Source: DASZBX01 sp035943635 (lineage in GTDB: Bacteria; Actinomycetota; Actinomycetes; Streptomycetales; Catenulisporaceae). From it: a stretch of 29,358 bases of DNA. Each line of letters begins with the position of its first letter. Position 1 is the stretch's first letter. Shown here in pieces: positions 1 through 7,802 of this stretch. Location: positions 1 to 29,358 of the forward strand of contig DASZBX010000018.1 in assembly GCA_035943635.1 (NCBI GenBank). The letters run 5' to 3'. A program made the position numbers and the translations under genes. Below the pieces are notes generated by a model. That model was not told the DNA's origin. It ran no database searches and worked only from the letters and a program-made list of their open reading frames with translations.

Positions 1-322
1 ATGTCTCAAGGCGCGAATCCGGTGATCGCCGTCGCCTGGCCGCACCGCACGCAACGGCGCAGACGAGCGAGTATGAGCCGTCCCGTGCGGCGCGCCCATG
101 CTCGGCGCTGACCGGATTCGCCGCACCTACCAGCACAAACCGGCGGTCATGCCGTGGCCTTGACACAATCCCCAACACTGCCCAGGCGCCCGGCTGGCAA
201 GGATCCGCCGATCGCCCTCGGACCCTTGTCGTCCGTGGGCGCATCCCGGTCCGCAGCCAGGCGCGCTGTGAATATCGACTGCGCATAGAGCCGGGAAGGG
301 GCAAACGTTCCCGGCCACGGCG
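1..322. other. No gene recognised; downstream of the kinase-companion unit
   Basis: I see no convincing coding region here. A short frame of 36 codons opens with ATG at the first base but has no visible upstream context and no recognisable product. The stretch holds the hairpin at 290-315, which probably ends the minus-strand kinase/companion transcript. Confidence 0.5.
290..315 (-). terminator. Candidate terminator of the kinase-companion operon
   Basis: GCCGGGAA (290-297) pairs perfectly with TTCCCGGC (308-315) around a 10-nt loop. It lies only 7 nt beyond the stop codon of the minus-strand gene ending at 323. There is no clear U-tract on the minus strand, as is common for actinobacterial terminators, so the call rests on stem quality and position. 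Confidence 0.6.
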
Positions 323-1684
323 CTAGTTGCAGGTGTAGGTGAAACTCGTGGCGGATTGCAGCTGCTGCGGGGTCAGGATCTTCAGCGTCGCGGTGGCCTT
401 CAGCGTGCCCGAACCCTTCAAGGTCCACAGCAGGGTCACGTTGGCCTGGTGCGTGCCCTTGTTGAAGTGCTGGGTGAGCACGTCCGGCGTGCCGGTGTCG
501 TCGCTGCGGATCCACTCGTACGTCACCGAACCGGTGTCGCCGTTGGTCTGGATGGTGCCGGTGACGGTCGCGGTCTGGCCGCAGCCGACCGTGGTGGTCG
601 GGCCCTTGACCGTGGCGCCGGTCACCTTGACCGGGGTGCCGAAGTAGTAGAAGTAGCCGAGGATCCCGAGCACGATGCCGAGCACCGCGAGCGCGAGCAG
701 CCAGCCGGCGAACGCGCGCCGGCGCTTGGGCTTGGGCGGCGGCGGCGCGGCGGCGGCGCCCTCGCCCCGCCAGACCGCGGCGGCCTGGTTCGGCGCCGCG
801 CCCGCGGCCCCGGGCACGCCCGGGCCGAAGTGCCGGTACTCGCCGTCCGGGGTCTGCGGCTGTGGCTCGGGCGCCGGGTTCTCCGGGAACTGGTCGAACC
901 GCAGGGTCGGCGCGGGGCCGCCGTAACCGCCGGCCTCGGGCCGGGCCGGGGCCTGGTTGTGCGGCGGGTACTGCTGGTTCTGCTGGAACTGCCGGTTCTG
1001 GAACTGGTCCTGGCCCTGCGGCAGGGGCTGGTCGCGGGCCGTGTCCTCCATCAGGTACGCAGCGGTGCGCTCCGGTCCGGCCAGGTCCTCCGTGGGGACG
1101 GGCGCGCCCATGCCGCCCGCGTTCCCGGGGTAGGCCAGGCGCTGGGTCTGGTCGACAGACTCCTGCGAAGGCCGCTGCTGGTAGTACGAGGGCTGCGATC
1201 CGGCCTGCGCAGCAGGCGGGAAGGCCAGGCGCTGGGTCTGATCGGCGGACTCGGGGGTCGACTCCCCGGGACCGCTGGTCACGGCCTGGATCGGACCGGC
1301 CTGCGAACCGGATCCGTACGGCAGGCGCTGCGTCTGCAGGACGGAGTCGGGAGTGACTTCCCCGGGTCCGCTGGTCACGGCCTGGATCGCACCGGGCTTC
1401 GAACCGGACCCGTACGGCAGACGCTGCGTCTGCACGACAGGCTCCTGCGAAACCGGCGGCGGAGGGAGCTGCGGGGTCTGCGGCACCTGCGGGGCCTGGC
1501 CGGGCGTCGGCATGGACCACAACGGCCGAGCCTGCTCCGGCGCGGGTTCCGGCTGCGGCTCGGGCTGCTTGCCCAGCCGCGCGGTCGCGAGCTCGCCGGC
1601 CACGTCCACGGTCGGCGTCTCGGTGCCCGGCGGGGTCGGCCGGCCATCGCCGGGCGGCTTCGGATAACTGCGCTCGCTGCTCAT
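323..1684 (-). CDS. Single-pass membrane protein with TQRL repeats and Ig-like outer domain, companion of the Ser/Thr kinase
   Basis: 453 residues, no family name recognised. Residues 1-316 are a Pro/Gln-rich, probably disordered cytoplasmic region, followed by a basic stop-transfer patch (KPKRRR, 318-323), one membrane helix (about 326-347) and an outer domain of about 100 residues with two Cys (368, 452) and beta-rich sequence resembling an Ig-like fold. Residues 85-189 hold four copies of a QTQRL(P/A)(Y/F) motif with Thr at 86, 118, 150 and 180. The start ATG overlaps the kinase stop as ATGA, so translation is probably coupled; an in-frame codon at 1699 lies inside the kinase gene and is less likely. 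The outer domain resembles the kinase C-terminal domain (TNG-x-TG-x-(L/V)T-x-x-W core in both). I infer a kinase substrate or co-receptor; the function is not proven. Confidence 0.85.
   Translation of the reverse strand: MSSERSYPKPPGDGRPTPPGTETPTVDVAGELATARLGKQPEPQPEPAPEQARPLWSMPTPGQAPQVPQTPQLPPPPVSQEPVVQTQRLPYGSGSKPGAIQAVTSGPGEVTPDSVLQTQRLPYGSGSQAGPIQAVTSGPGESTPESADQTQRLAFPPAAQAGSQPSYYQQRPSQESVDQTQRLAYPGNAGGMGAPVPTEDLAGPERTAAYLMEDTARDQPLPQGQDQFQNRQFQQNQQYPPHNQAPARPEAGGYGGPAPTLRFDQFPENPAPEPQPQTPDGEYRHFGPGVPGAAGAAPNQAAAVWRGEGAAAAPPPPKPKRRRAFAGWLLALAVLGIVLGILGYFYYFGTPVKVTGATVKGPTTTVGCGQTATVTGTIQTNGDTGSVTYEWIRSDDTGTPDVLTQHFNKGTHQANVTLLWTLKGSGTLKATATLKILTPQQLQSATSFTYTCN
1118..1432 (-). repeat. 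Four-copy coding repeat (about 32, 32, 30 residues and a partial copy) carrying the TQRL motif
   Basis: The first two units are nearly identical over 32 residues: QTQRLPYGSGS, a short variable step, then IQAVTSGPGE. The third and fourth keep QTQRLA(F/Y)P but diverge afterwards. Each unit supplies one Thr in the same context. The period is a multiple of three and the repeats sit inside the companion gene, so this is a protein repeat and not a DNA element. Confidence 0.85.
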
Positions 1685-3381
1685 TTGAGGATCACGCACT
1701 GGTCGCCCTGGATGGCCGCGGAGGTTCCGTTGCCCGTCCCGGCCGCCGGCGAGGTGCTCGCCGTCAGGCCCCAGTAGAGCTGGATGTCAGCATCGAAGCT
1801 GAACACATATGTATCGGACACGTCGGTCTTTCCCTTGGGCAGGCTGATCGACTCGGTGTGCAGGATCCGGCCCGACGGCTTGCTGCTCGGGCTGTCCCAC
1901 CAGGACAGGGTAAGGGTTCCCGTGCCGGTGCCGTTCGTCTTCACGTCGACCACCGCCTGGGTCTCGGTCTCGCTGGTCGGCACGCACTTGTACCCGCTGA
2001 TCGTCACCGACAGGACCTGGAACGGCGGCGGGGTCGTCGGGGGCGGCGGCGGCGGGGTGGTCGGCTTCTTGGTGGCCGGCGGCGTGGTCTTCTTCACCGC
2101 CGGGGCGGTCGTGTGCGCGGAGGTCGGGTCCTGGGTCGGGCCGTCCGTCGTCGTGCTCGGGGTGGCCGTCGCGGTCGGGGTGCCGGTGTCCGTGGGCGTC
2201 GGAGTCGCGGTGGCGGTCAGCGTGGCCGGCGGCGTGCTGCTCGGCGTGGCCAGGGCCGCGGTGGTCGGGGTGCCCGGGTCGGCGGTCGGGGAGGTCGGCG
2301 GCTTGTGCGTCGTCACGATCAGCGTCGCCGCGATGATCACGACCACGCCGACGCCCACGCCGCCGCGGATCGCCCGGGTGCGCCGGCGGTTGACCGAGTG
2401 CGCCAGGTTCCCGGTGCCCGGCTCGGTGGTGGTCGGGCCGAGCGAGGTGCTGGCCAGGGCCGTGCCCGCGTCCGGGGCCAGGGCCGGGACGCGCAGCAGG
2501 AGCAGCGGCAGCAGGGCGAGCAGGGCGGCGAGCTTTCGCTGGCCGCGCTCCTCCCAGTCCTCGCCGTAGGCCGCGGCGGCCAGGCTCTCGAGTTCGCCGA
2601 CGAAGTCGGCCGCGCTGGCCGGGCGCTCCTCGGGCGTCTTGGCCAGGCCGTGCCGGATCAGCGGGCGGATCGGCTCGGGGGCCTGCTCGTCCGGGATCGG
2701 CGCGTCCGTGTGCTGCGCCATCAGCTCCAGCGTGGTCGTGCCCTGATAGGGCCGGGCGCCGGTGATGCACTCGAAGAAGGTCGCGGTGGCGGCGTACACG
2801 TCGGTGGCCGGGGTGGCCGGCAGCCCGGCGAACTGCTCCGGGGCCATGTAGACCGGGGTGCCGGAGGCGGCGGCCGGGGCGCCGGAGCGGGTGGCGATGC
2901 CGAAGTCGACCAGCTTCGAGGTGCCCTGCTCGGTCACCAGCACGTTGTCCGGCTTGTAGTCCCGGTGCACCACGCCGGCCGCATGCGCGGCGGCCAGGCC
3001 GAGCAATGAGCCCTTGAGCACGACCAGGGCGGCTTCCGGGCTGGTCGCGCCCTCCTCGCGCATCAGCGTGCGCAGGGTCATCCCCTCGACCAGTTCCATC
3101 ACGATCGCCGCGCCGGAGGGGCCTTCGACGTATTCGTACAGCTTGGTGACGTACGGCGAGTCCAGCTCGCTCAGCAGGTGCGCCTCGGCCCGGTAGGCGG
3201 CCTGGAAGTCCGGCTCCGAGTGCAGCGTGCGGAACAGGTACTTGATCGCGACCGCGGTGCCCGTCTCCAGGTGCCGGGCCAGCACCACCCGCCCGTTGGC
3301 GCCCGCGCCCAGTTCCCGTTCGTGTCTGTATCCGGGTACGACCCAGTCGGCCGGTACACCGGCCGGTTCAGCTGCATCCAT
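1681..3381 (-). CDS. Receptor-like transmembrane Ser/Thr protein kinase (PknB type, no PASTA)
   Basis: 566 residues from an ATG with GGAG six bases upstream (an in-frame ATG at 3420 lacks such a site). The kinase domain spans about 18-270: Gly-rich loop ELGAGANGRV (23-32), Lys47, alpha-C Glu66, catalytic loop HRDYKPDN (139-146, Asp141), DFG (159-161), APE (180-182). HRDYKP replaces the commoner HRDLKP but the catalytic residues are intact. A membrane helix (about 340-357) leads to a long Thr/Pro-rich linker (about 361-455) and a C-terminal outer domain of about 110 residues with two Cys, not PASTA repeats. First gene of a two-gene operon with the TQRL-repeat protein; presumably senses an envelope signal and phosphorylates Ser/Thr in the cytoplasm. 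Ligand unknown. Confidence 0.93.
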   Translation of the reverse strand: MDAAEPAGVPADWVVPGYRHERELGAGANGRVVLARHLETGTAVAIKYLFRTLHSEPDFQAAYRAEAHLLSELDSPYVTKLYEYVEGPSGAAIVMELVEGMTLRTLMREEGATSPEAALVVLKGSLLGLAAAHAAGVVHRDYKPDNVLVTEQGTSKLVDFGIATRSGAPAAASGTPVYMAPEQFAGLPATPATDVYAATATFFECITGARPYQGTTTLELMAQHTDAPIPDEQAPEPIRPLIRHGLAKTPEERPASAADFVGELESLAAAAYGEDWEERGQRKLAALLALLPLLLLRVPALAPDAGTALASTSLGPTTTEPGTGNLAHSVNRRRTRAIRGGVGVGVVVIIAATLIVTTHKPPTSPTADPGTPTTAALATPSSTPPATLTATATPTPTDTGTPTATATPSTTTDGPTQDPTSAHTTAPAVKKTTPPATKKPTTPPPPPPTTPPPFQVLSVTISGYKCVPTSETETQAVVDVKTNGTGTGTLTLSWWDSPSSKPSGRILHTESISLPKGKTDVSDTYVFSFDADIQLYWGLTASTSPAAGTGNGTSAAIQGDQCVILK

Positions 3382-4111
3382 CGAGTTCTCCGCCCCCAAG
3401 CGGCAGTTGCCGTCAAGCATATCGCTACGCGCACCATAACACTCGGCGCCTTATCGCGCGATCCGCGCAGGATGTCCCGCCACGTCTCGCCACCCGGCCG
3501 CCGAAGCGCGCCGGGGTGCTGTTCCGGCGCCCTTGCGCCCGGGCGTGCCGGGCGGGCGGAACCGCCGTCGGCGCGGACCCGGAGTACGGGCCCGGCTGAG
3601 GCGGGCACTCATCCTGACAGGCCGGGCAGGCTCGGCTCCAGGCAATAAACGAGGCAACTGCCCGGCCGTTATACGGGTACGGCCGCGGCGTCCGCTTGCC
3701 GCCGGGCATGCCTGGACTGCGCGGGCGGCGTCGCCGAGGATGGCAGTCGGCGCCACCGCGGGCACCGGCTTACGTCCACCGCCGGCGTCGAACTCTCGGC
3801 TGCATCTCCACCCCGGAAGGCGACCGGTCCGGCCCGGTCCGCGCGCTCGCCCGCCCCGGCTGCCGAACCCCGTCCGGCCATCGGATGGAACTGCGTGGAA
3901 CGTGGCCTAAACGTCCACTTCAGACCCCTGAAAGAGCTGCGCCCCCTAGCCCTGCATGGCATAGTTCTGGCATCATTTCCCCCAGGCCGGACAGCGGTGG
4001 CTATATGACCATGAGACCCGATTTATGTCGCCGGCCGAATGAGTACCCGCGAACGACCGCACGAGTATCGCGGCAAGCCTATTGACACGCGGCAGAGGGG
4101 TGGCATCGGTC
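3382..4111. other. 730-bp divergent intergenic region, no gene recognised
   Basis: Open frames exist in all directions because of the GC content, but none shows a recognisable family, a good ribosome site or convincing codon use. It should contain promoters for the kinase (minus) and the XRE-STAND gene (plus). One inverted repeat stands out: CGGCCGT (3663-3669) and ACGGCCG (3679-3685) around a 9-nt spacer that contains TATACG. I cannot assign a role to it. Confidence 0.45.
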
Positions 4112-5602
4112 GTGATCACCAGTGCGCTGCTGAGTTTGCGCCTGCACCGGGAGTGGACCCAGGAGGAGCTGTCCGCACGCTCGGGAATCAGCGTGCGGAC
4201 GATCCGCAACCTGGAGAGCGGGCGGATCCGCAACCCGCGGCGCAGCACGCTCGACCTGCTGCTGACCGTCCTGGATCCGGACCTGCACCAGGAGCTCCAG
4301 GCCCGGGCGGCCGAGAGCGCGGGCCTGGCCACCGCGGTCCGGGCCGAGCTGTGGCCGGCGGCCGCCGCGCCGGCGGACCGCTGGCGCGGACCGCGGCCTG
4401 CGCGCACGCCCCTGGTCGGCCGGGACCGGGAGCTGGGCCAGCTGACCGCCCTGGTCCAGGCGCATCCGGTGACCGTGCTGACCGGGCCGGGCGGGGTCGG
4501 CAAGTCCCGGCTGGCCCTGGCCGTGGCCGAGGCCGCCGCGCCCGCGTTCGGCCGGGGCGTGGCCGTCGCCCAGCTCGGCCTGCTGCCGCGCGAGGACGAG
4601 GACTGCGAGCGTACCTTCGCCCTTGCGCTCAGGGCGGTGACCGACCTGTTCGAGGGCGACGAGCCGAGCTCGCAGCAGCGGATCCTGCTGGTCCTGGACA
4701 CCACCGAGCATCTGCCGCAGACGACCACCCTCCTGGCCGAGCATCTGCTGCGCACCTGGCCCGGGCTGCACCTGATCGTGACCACGCGCTGTCCCCCGGT
4801 GCTGGCCGCGGCCCGGATCTGGGAGGTCGCCGCGCTGCCGGCCGGGTCGGCGGTCGAGCTGTTGTCCCAGCGGCTGCCGAGCAACTCCCTGGCCGTGGAA
4901 CTGGCCGACGCGCCGGGTGGGCTGGCCGGGCTGTGCCGGGAGCTGGACGGGATCCCGCGGCTGATCGAGTTCGCCGCGCACCGGCTGCGGATAGCGCCGC
5001 TGTCCGCACTGAGGTCGGCCGGCGGTTCGCTGGAACTGTTGTGTGCCCCGGATTTCCTGGCCCTGCCGCACCAGCGTTCGGCCGAGGCCAGTCTGCGCTG
5101 GAGCTGGGACCTGCTGACCGAGCAGCAGCGCGGGTTCCTGAGCCACCTGGCCGCCTTGCCGGAGCTGCCGCAAGTGCCGCCCGGTGGCGGCGACGCCCTG
5201 GCCGACCTGGTCCCGGACCTGGCCGGCGGGGAGAGCGTGAGCCTGCTGGCCGACCTGGCCGACACCTCCATGCTCCAGGTGCAGCGCGGCGACCGGTACG
5301 AATACCGGATGATGCGGCACGTGCGCACGTTCATCCGCGCGCTGTCCGAGCCGGACGGCGAGCCGTCGCCCGCCGAGGAGCAGGACGCACCGGCCGAAGG
5401 CACGACCGCGATCGAAACCGGGCCGGAGGCCGAGGACCGGGCGGAACGGGCCGCGCCGACCGGGCCGGGGTACCCGCCGGCCTGGCGCCGGCCCGGCCAC
5501 CGCGCGGCCGCGCCGGCCCACCTGCACCCTCAGCCGGTCGCGACCAGGGAGACCGCGGTGATCACCAGGCCCCTGCACACCATCCAGCGGCCGGTCAGCT
5601 GA
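4112..5602 (+). CDS. XRE-type regulator fused to a STAND/NB-ARC-like ATPase
   Basis: 496 residues from GTG, with AGAGGGG about 11 bases upstream; in-frame starts at 4082 (TTG) and 4100 (GTG) are possible. Residues 3-58 form an XRE helix-turn-helix (WTQEELSARSGISVRTIRNLESGR). Residues about 100-400 are an AfsR/LuxR-type P-loop ATPase: Walker A GPGGVGKS (125-132), Walker B ILLVLD (191-196) followed by TTEH in place of the usual NxEH, a sensor-like TTRCPPV segment, the CRELDGIPRLIEFAA motif and the LRWSWDLLTEQQRGFL winged-helix segment. The usual C-terminal TPR repeats are missing; the last 110 residues are Pro/Ala-rich. Probably an ATP-dependent transcription switch. Its last 73 bp overlap the oppositely directed phosphopantetheinyl transferase gene. 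Confidence 0.85.
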   Translation: MITSALLSLRLHREWTQEELSARSGISVRTIRNLESGRIRNPRRSTLDLLLTVLDPDLHQELQARAAESAGLATAVRAELWPAAAAPADRWRGPRPARTPLVGRDRELGQLTALVQAHPVTVLTGPGGVGKSRLALAVAEAAAPAFGRGVAVAQLGLLPREDEDCERTFALALRAVTDLFEGDEPSSQQRILLVLDTTEHLPQTTTLLAEHLLRTWPGLHLIVTTRCPPVLAAARIWEVAALPAGSAVELLSQRLPSNSLAVELADAPGGLAGLCRELDGIPRLIEFAAHRLRIAPLSALRSAGGSLELLCAPDFLALPHQRSAEASLRWSWDLLTEQQRGFLSHLAALPELPQVPPGGGDALADLVPDLAGGESVSLLADLADTSMLQVQRGDRYEYRMMRHVRTFIRALSEPDGEPSPAEEQDAPAEGTTAIETGPEAEDRAERAAPTGPGYPPAWRRPGHRAAAPAHLHPQPVATRETAVITRPLHTIQRPVS

Positions 5603-6234
5603 GCGGTCGGCCGCCCGTTGAGCACCAGGCCGGACTTGAGCAGCTGCGCGGTGAACACGCCCTGGTCCGGGCCTTCGGGGGCGGGCGTGAAGAGCAGTGA
5701 CGCGTCGTGGAAGCCGAGCCATTCCCCGGTCTGCGGGAACCAGGCCTTGTAGACGGACTCCTTGGCGCTGAACACCAGCCGCTGCCAGTGCACCTGCGGC
5801 ATCCGCCCGGCCAGGTCGTCCAGGTGCTTGCGCTCTTCCGGCAGGGTGATCGAGTCCAGGATGCCGTCCGGCAGCGGGCCGTGCGGCTCGGCGTCCAGGC
5901 CGATCCCGAGCAGGACGTCCGTGCTGGCCACGGCGGCGGCCCGGTAGCCGTCGCAGTGGGTCATGCTGCCGACCACGCCCTCGGGCCACAGCGGCTCGCG
6001 CCGGGGGCCGCTCAGGATCGGCCCCGGGGCGACGCCCAGCCCGCCCAGCGCCTGCCGGGCGCAGTGGCGCACCCAGGCGTACTCGCGCCGCCGCTTGTCC
6101 ACCGCCTTGCTCACCGCCTCCTCCTCGGCCGGGTACAGCCCGGCCAGTTCGGCCGGCGGCGGGGTGCCGAAGCTCTCGGCCGCGCACACGCCCGCCGGGA
6201 GGAGTCGTCCGATCAGCGGGTCCGGTCCGGTCAC
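5530..6234 (-). CDS. 4'-phosphopantetheinyl transferase (Sfp/EntD type)
   Basis: 234 residues from GTG. It transfers the phosphopantetheine arm of CoA to acyl- or peptidyl-carrier proteins, which activates PKS, NRPS or fatty-acid carrier domains in the cytoplasm. Motifs in order: WPEGVVGSMTHCDGY (83-97), IGLDAEPH (111-118; Mg-binding Asp114 and Glu116) and FSAKESVYKAWFP (155-167; Lys158, Glu159, Lys163). Length fits the EntD-like branch. The start lacks a good ribosome site, and no better in-frame start is seen upstream. Upstream leader sequence holds a GGACT/AGTCC mini-hairpin at 6274-6288. No PKS or NRPS genes lie in this window, so it likely serves clusters elsewhere. Its 3' end overlaps the XRE-STAND gene. 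Confidence 0.93.
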   Translation of the reverse strand: MTGPDPLIGRLLPAGVCAAESFGTPPPAELAGLYPAEEEAVSKAVDKRRREYAWVRHCARQALGGLGVAPGPILSGPRREPLWPEGVVGSMTHCDGYRAAAVASTDVLLGIGLDAEPHGPLPDGILDSITLPEERKHLDDLAGRMPQVHWQRLVFSAKESVYKAWFPQTGEWLGFHDASLLFTPAPEGPDQGVFTAQLLKSGLVLNGRPTAQLTGRWMVCRGLVITAVSLVATG

Positions 6235-6404
6235 GGGCAGCCGCGCATGGGTGGTGGAGCCTTTCGTCGGGGCGGACTCAATCAGTCCACTGTCCTTGGA
6301 CGTACTCCACGCAGGATACCCGAGTGCTCCGCCCGTGAACCACCCGCCGCCCGGCCGGACCTCGGTGAACGCGCCGTGACAGGACGGCCAACCACTGGTG
6401 TGCG

Positions 6405-6735
6405 TTATGCCCTGGCTTGGTACAACGTGGCCCCGGCCTCGTAGACGATCGGGTCCGTGTTCGCCAGTTCCGCGCGCAGCTTCGCCTCGAATTCATCGCG
6501 CCGTCGCTCCGGCAACGTGTCGATCAGCGCGCGCGAACCGTACGACAACGCGAACTGCCAGAACGTGTCGGCGTCCGGGACGAGGATCTGCTGCTCGACG
6601 TCGATCTCCTCGATGCCGCCGAACCCGGCCTCGGCGAGCAGTTCCCCGCCGTCCAGCGGCCAGCCGAGCCGGCCGCCGTCCGGCCCGGTGTAGGCGTCGT
6701 ATTCGCGGATCAAGCCACCTGGTCGAACAGCTCAA
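6405..6735 (-). pseudogene. Remnant of a SAM-dependent methyltransferase (core deleted)
   Basis: The minus-strand frame 6405-6731 reads VRPGG then LIREYDAYTGPDGGRLGWPL and GGELLAEAGFGGIEEIDV, which matches the last third of a class I methyltransferase (post-motif III 'RPGG', then the closing strands). No SAM-binding glycine motif precedes it; a TGA stops the frame at 6734. Across the same bases another frame reads AVELFDQVA, which resembles the typical start of such enzymes. I infer that the Rossmann core was lost by a deletion that joined the two ends out of frame. A small independent 102-residue gene starting with TTG at 6713 is the alternative. Confidence 0.5.
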
Positions 6736-6777
6736 CGGCTCGTCTACCCACGGCGCACAGCCTGGCAGTGTACGAGT

Positions 6778-7713
6778 TCACCCGGCAAGCGGTTTTCCCT
6801 CGCTCGGCTGCACCGCCAGATGCCGCCTCAGGAACGCCACCTCAGCTGCGACGACCTCCTCGTGCGCGTCCAGGAACGGCGCATAGTGCCCGCCCGGCAC
6901 TCGCAGGAGTTCCCCGCGAGGGGCCACCCCGGCTGCGCGCACAGCGGGAGCGGCCAGCGCGGACTGATCCCCGTCGCAGGCCACGATCAGCAGCGGGCAC
7001 CTCACCTGCGCGGCGAACCGTCCGGGCCGGTACAACCCGGCCCGCAGCGTGGACCGGGCGGCGACCACCTGCTGCCAGTCCGGGTACTCCCCGTCCGGGT
7101 CGATCGCGCCGGTGCCGTCCAGCGAATCCGGAGTCGACAGCAGCGCGACGATTCCTCGCGGGCCGGAGGTCGGCACCAGCAACGGTGCACGTCCGACCAG
7201 CCCGCCGAGCGCATCGAGCACGCCTCGGGCGGTGAGCCTGAGCATCGCGAGCGGGGTGGTGAACCGCATCGCGTTGCGGGTGGCCGCCTGGCCGTCGAGA
7301 TTCGGCGACTGGGCGATCGCGGCCGCGACCCCGGGCTCCTGCGCGGCGACCTGCACGATGTAGCCGCCGGGCAGCGAGAAACTCCAGATCGCGATCTTCC
7401 CGGCGTCCACGCCCGGCAGCGTGCGGGCGAAGGCGAGGGCCGCGCGCCAGTCGGCCACCTGGTCCTTGATCGTCGCCACGCCGCGCGGCCGGCCGCCGCT
7501 GCCGCCCAGCCTGCGGTAATCGAACGCCAAGACGCTGAACCCGGCCTCGTGGAACCGGCGCGCGAACCGGTCCGTGCCCGGCTCCTTCGGCATGGCGAAA
7601 CCGCTGGTCATAATGACGCACGCGCCGTTGCTGCCCGGATAGTGCCATGCGGCGCACTCGACGCCGTTGCTGGTGAATCTGAGTTCCCGTCGCTCTTCCC
7701 CGTACCCGTTCAT
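6778..7713 (-). CDS. Alpha/beta hydrolase (dienelactone hydrolase/acyl-peptidase-like)
   Basis: 311 residues from ATG, with GGGAGG 9 bases upstream. The fold is recognised from FDYRRLGGSGGRPRG (64-78, oxyanion/helix A region), the nucleophile elbow SFSLPGG (111-117, Ser113), an acid in ACDGDQ (Asp247 or Asp249) and HYAPF (His276). The elbow has Ser where the first Gly of GxSxG usually stands, seen in several branches of the family. No signal peptide, so cytoplasmic. It is the last gene of the reductase-TetR-hydrolase set; a 26-bp palindrome 37 bp upstream of its start suggests direct control by the neighbouring TetR. The substrate is unknown. Confidence 0.85.
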   Translation of the reverse strand: MNGYGEERRELRFTSNGVECAAWHYPGSNGACVIMTSGFAMPKEPGTDRFARRFHEAGFSVLAFDYRRLGGSGGRPRGVATIKDQVADWRAALAFARTLPGVDAGKIAIWSFSLPGGYIVQVAAQEPGVAAAIAQSPNLDGQAATRNAMRFTTPLAMLRLTARGVLDALGGLVGRAPLLVPTSGPRGIVALLSTPDSLDGTGAIDPDGEYPDWQQVVAARSTLRAGLYRPGRFAAQVRCPLLIVACDGDQSALAAPAVRAAGVAPRGELLRVPGGHYAPFLDAHEEVVAAEVAFLRRHLAVQPSEGKPLAG

Positions 7714-7749
7714 CTCTGTCTGCCTCCCAGCGGGTCCGCGACCCTCACC

Positions 7750-7775
7750 AAAAGTGAACCACGTGGCTCACTTTT
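7750..7775. promoter_or_regulatory. 26-bp near-perfect palindrome, candidate TetR operator
   Basis: AAAAGTGAACCAC (7750-7762) faces GTGGCTCACTTTT (7763-7775); 12 of 13 positions pair, centred on CCACGTGG. It lies between the TetR stop (7803) and the hydrolase start (7713). Symmetry, length and position fit a TetR-dimer operator. A terminator for the TetR gene is the alternative, since the stem is AT-rich at its base, but the central loop would be only a few bases and contains paired sequence. Confidence 0.6.
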
Positions 7776-7802
7776 TCGCCACAGCGGGGGCCCGGTATCC
7801 GG

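Noticed and set aside
13..121. 11-bp inverted repeat GCGAATCCGGT / ACCGGATTCGC, 87 bp apart
   Set aside because: Wide spacing and no extension of the match; may be chance, and the window edge prevents seeing its context.
1118..1432. Repeat block considered as CRISPR or DNA satellite
   Set aside because: Units of about 96 bp are kept at protein level, change by codons and sit in a coding frame.
4082..4087. TTGACA read as a -35 box
   Set aside because: No -10 at 16-18 bp; the downstream sequence is the ribosome site and start of the XRE-STAND gene.
4079..6187. A 702-codon open frame on the minus strand
   Set aside because: It runs antisense through the XRE-STAND gene and out of frame through the phosphopantetheinyl transferase. 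Its translation is Gly/Arg/Pro-rich without any motif, as expected of GC-rich shadows.
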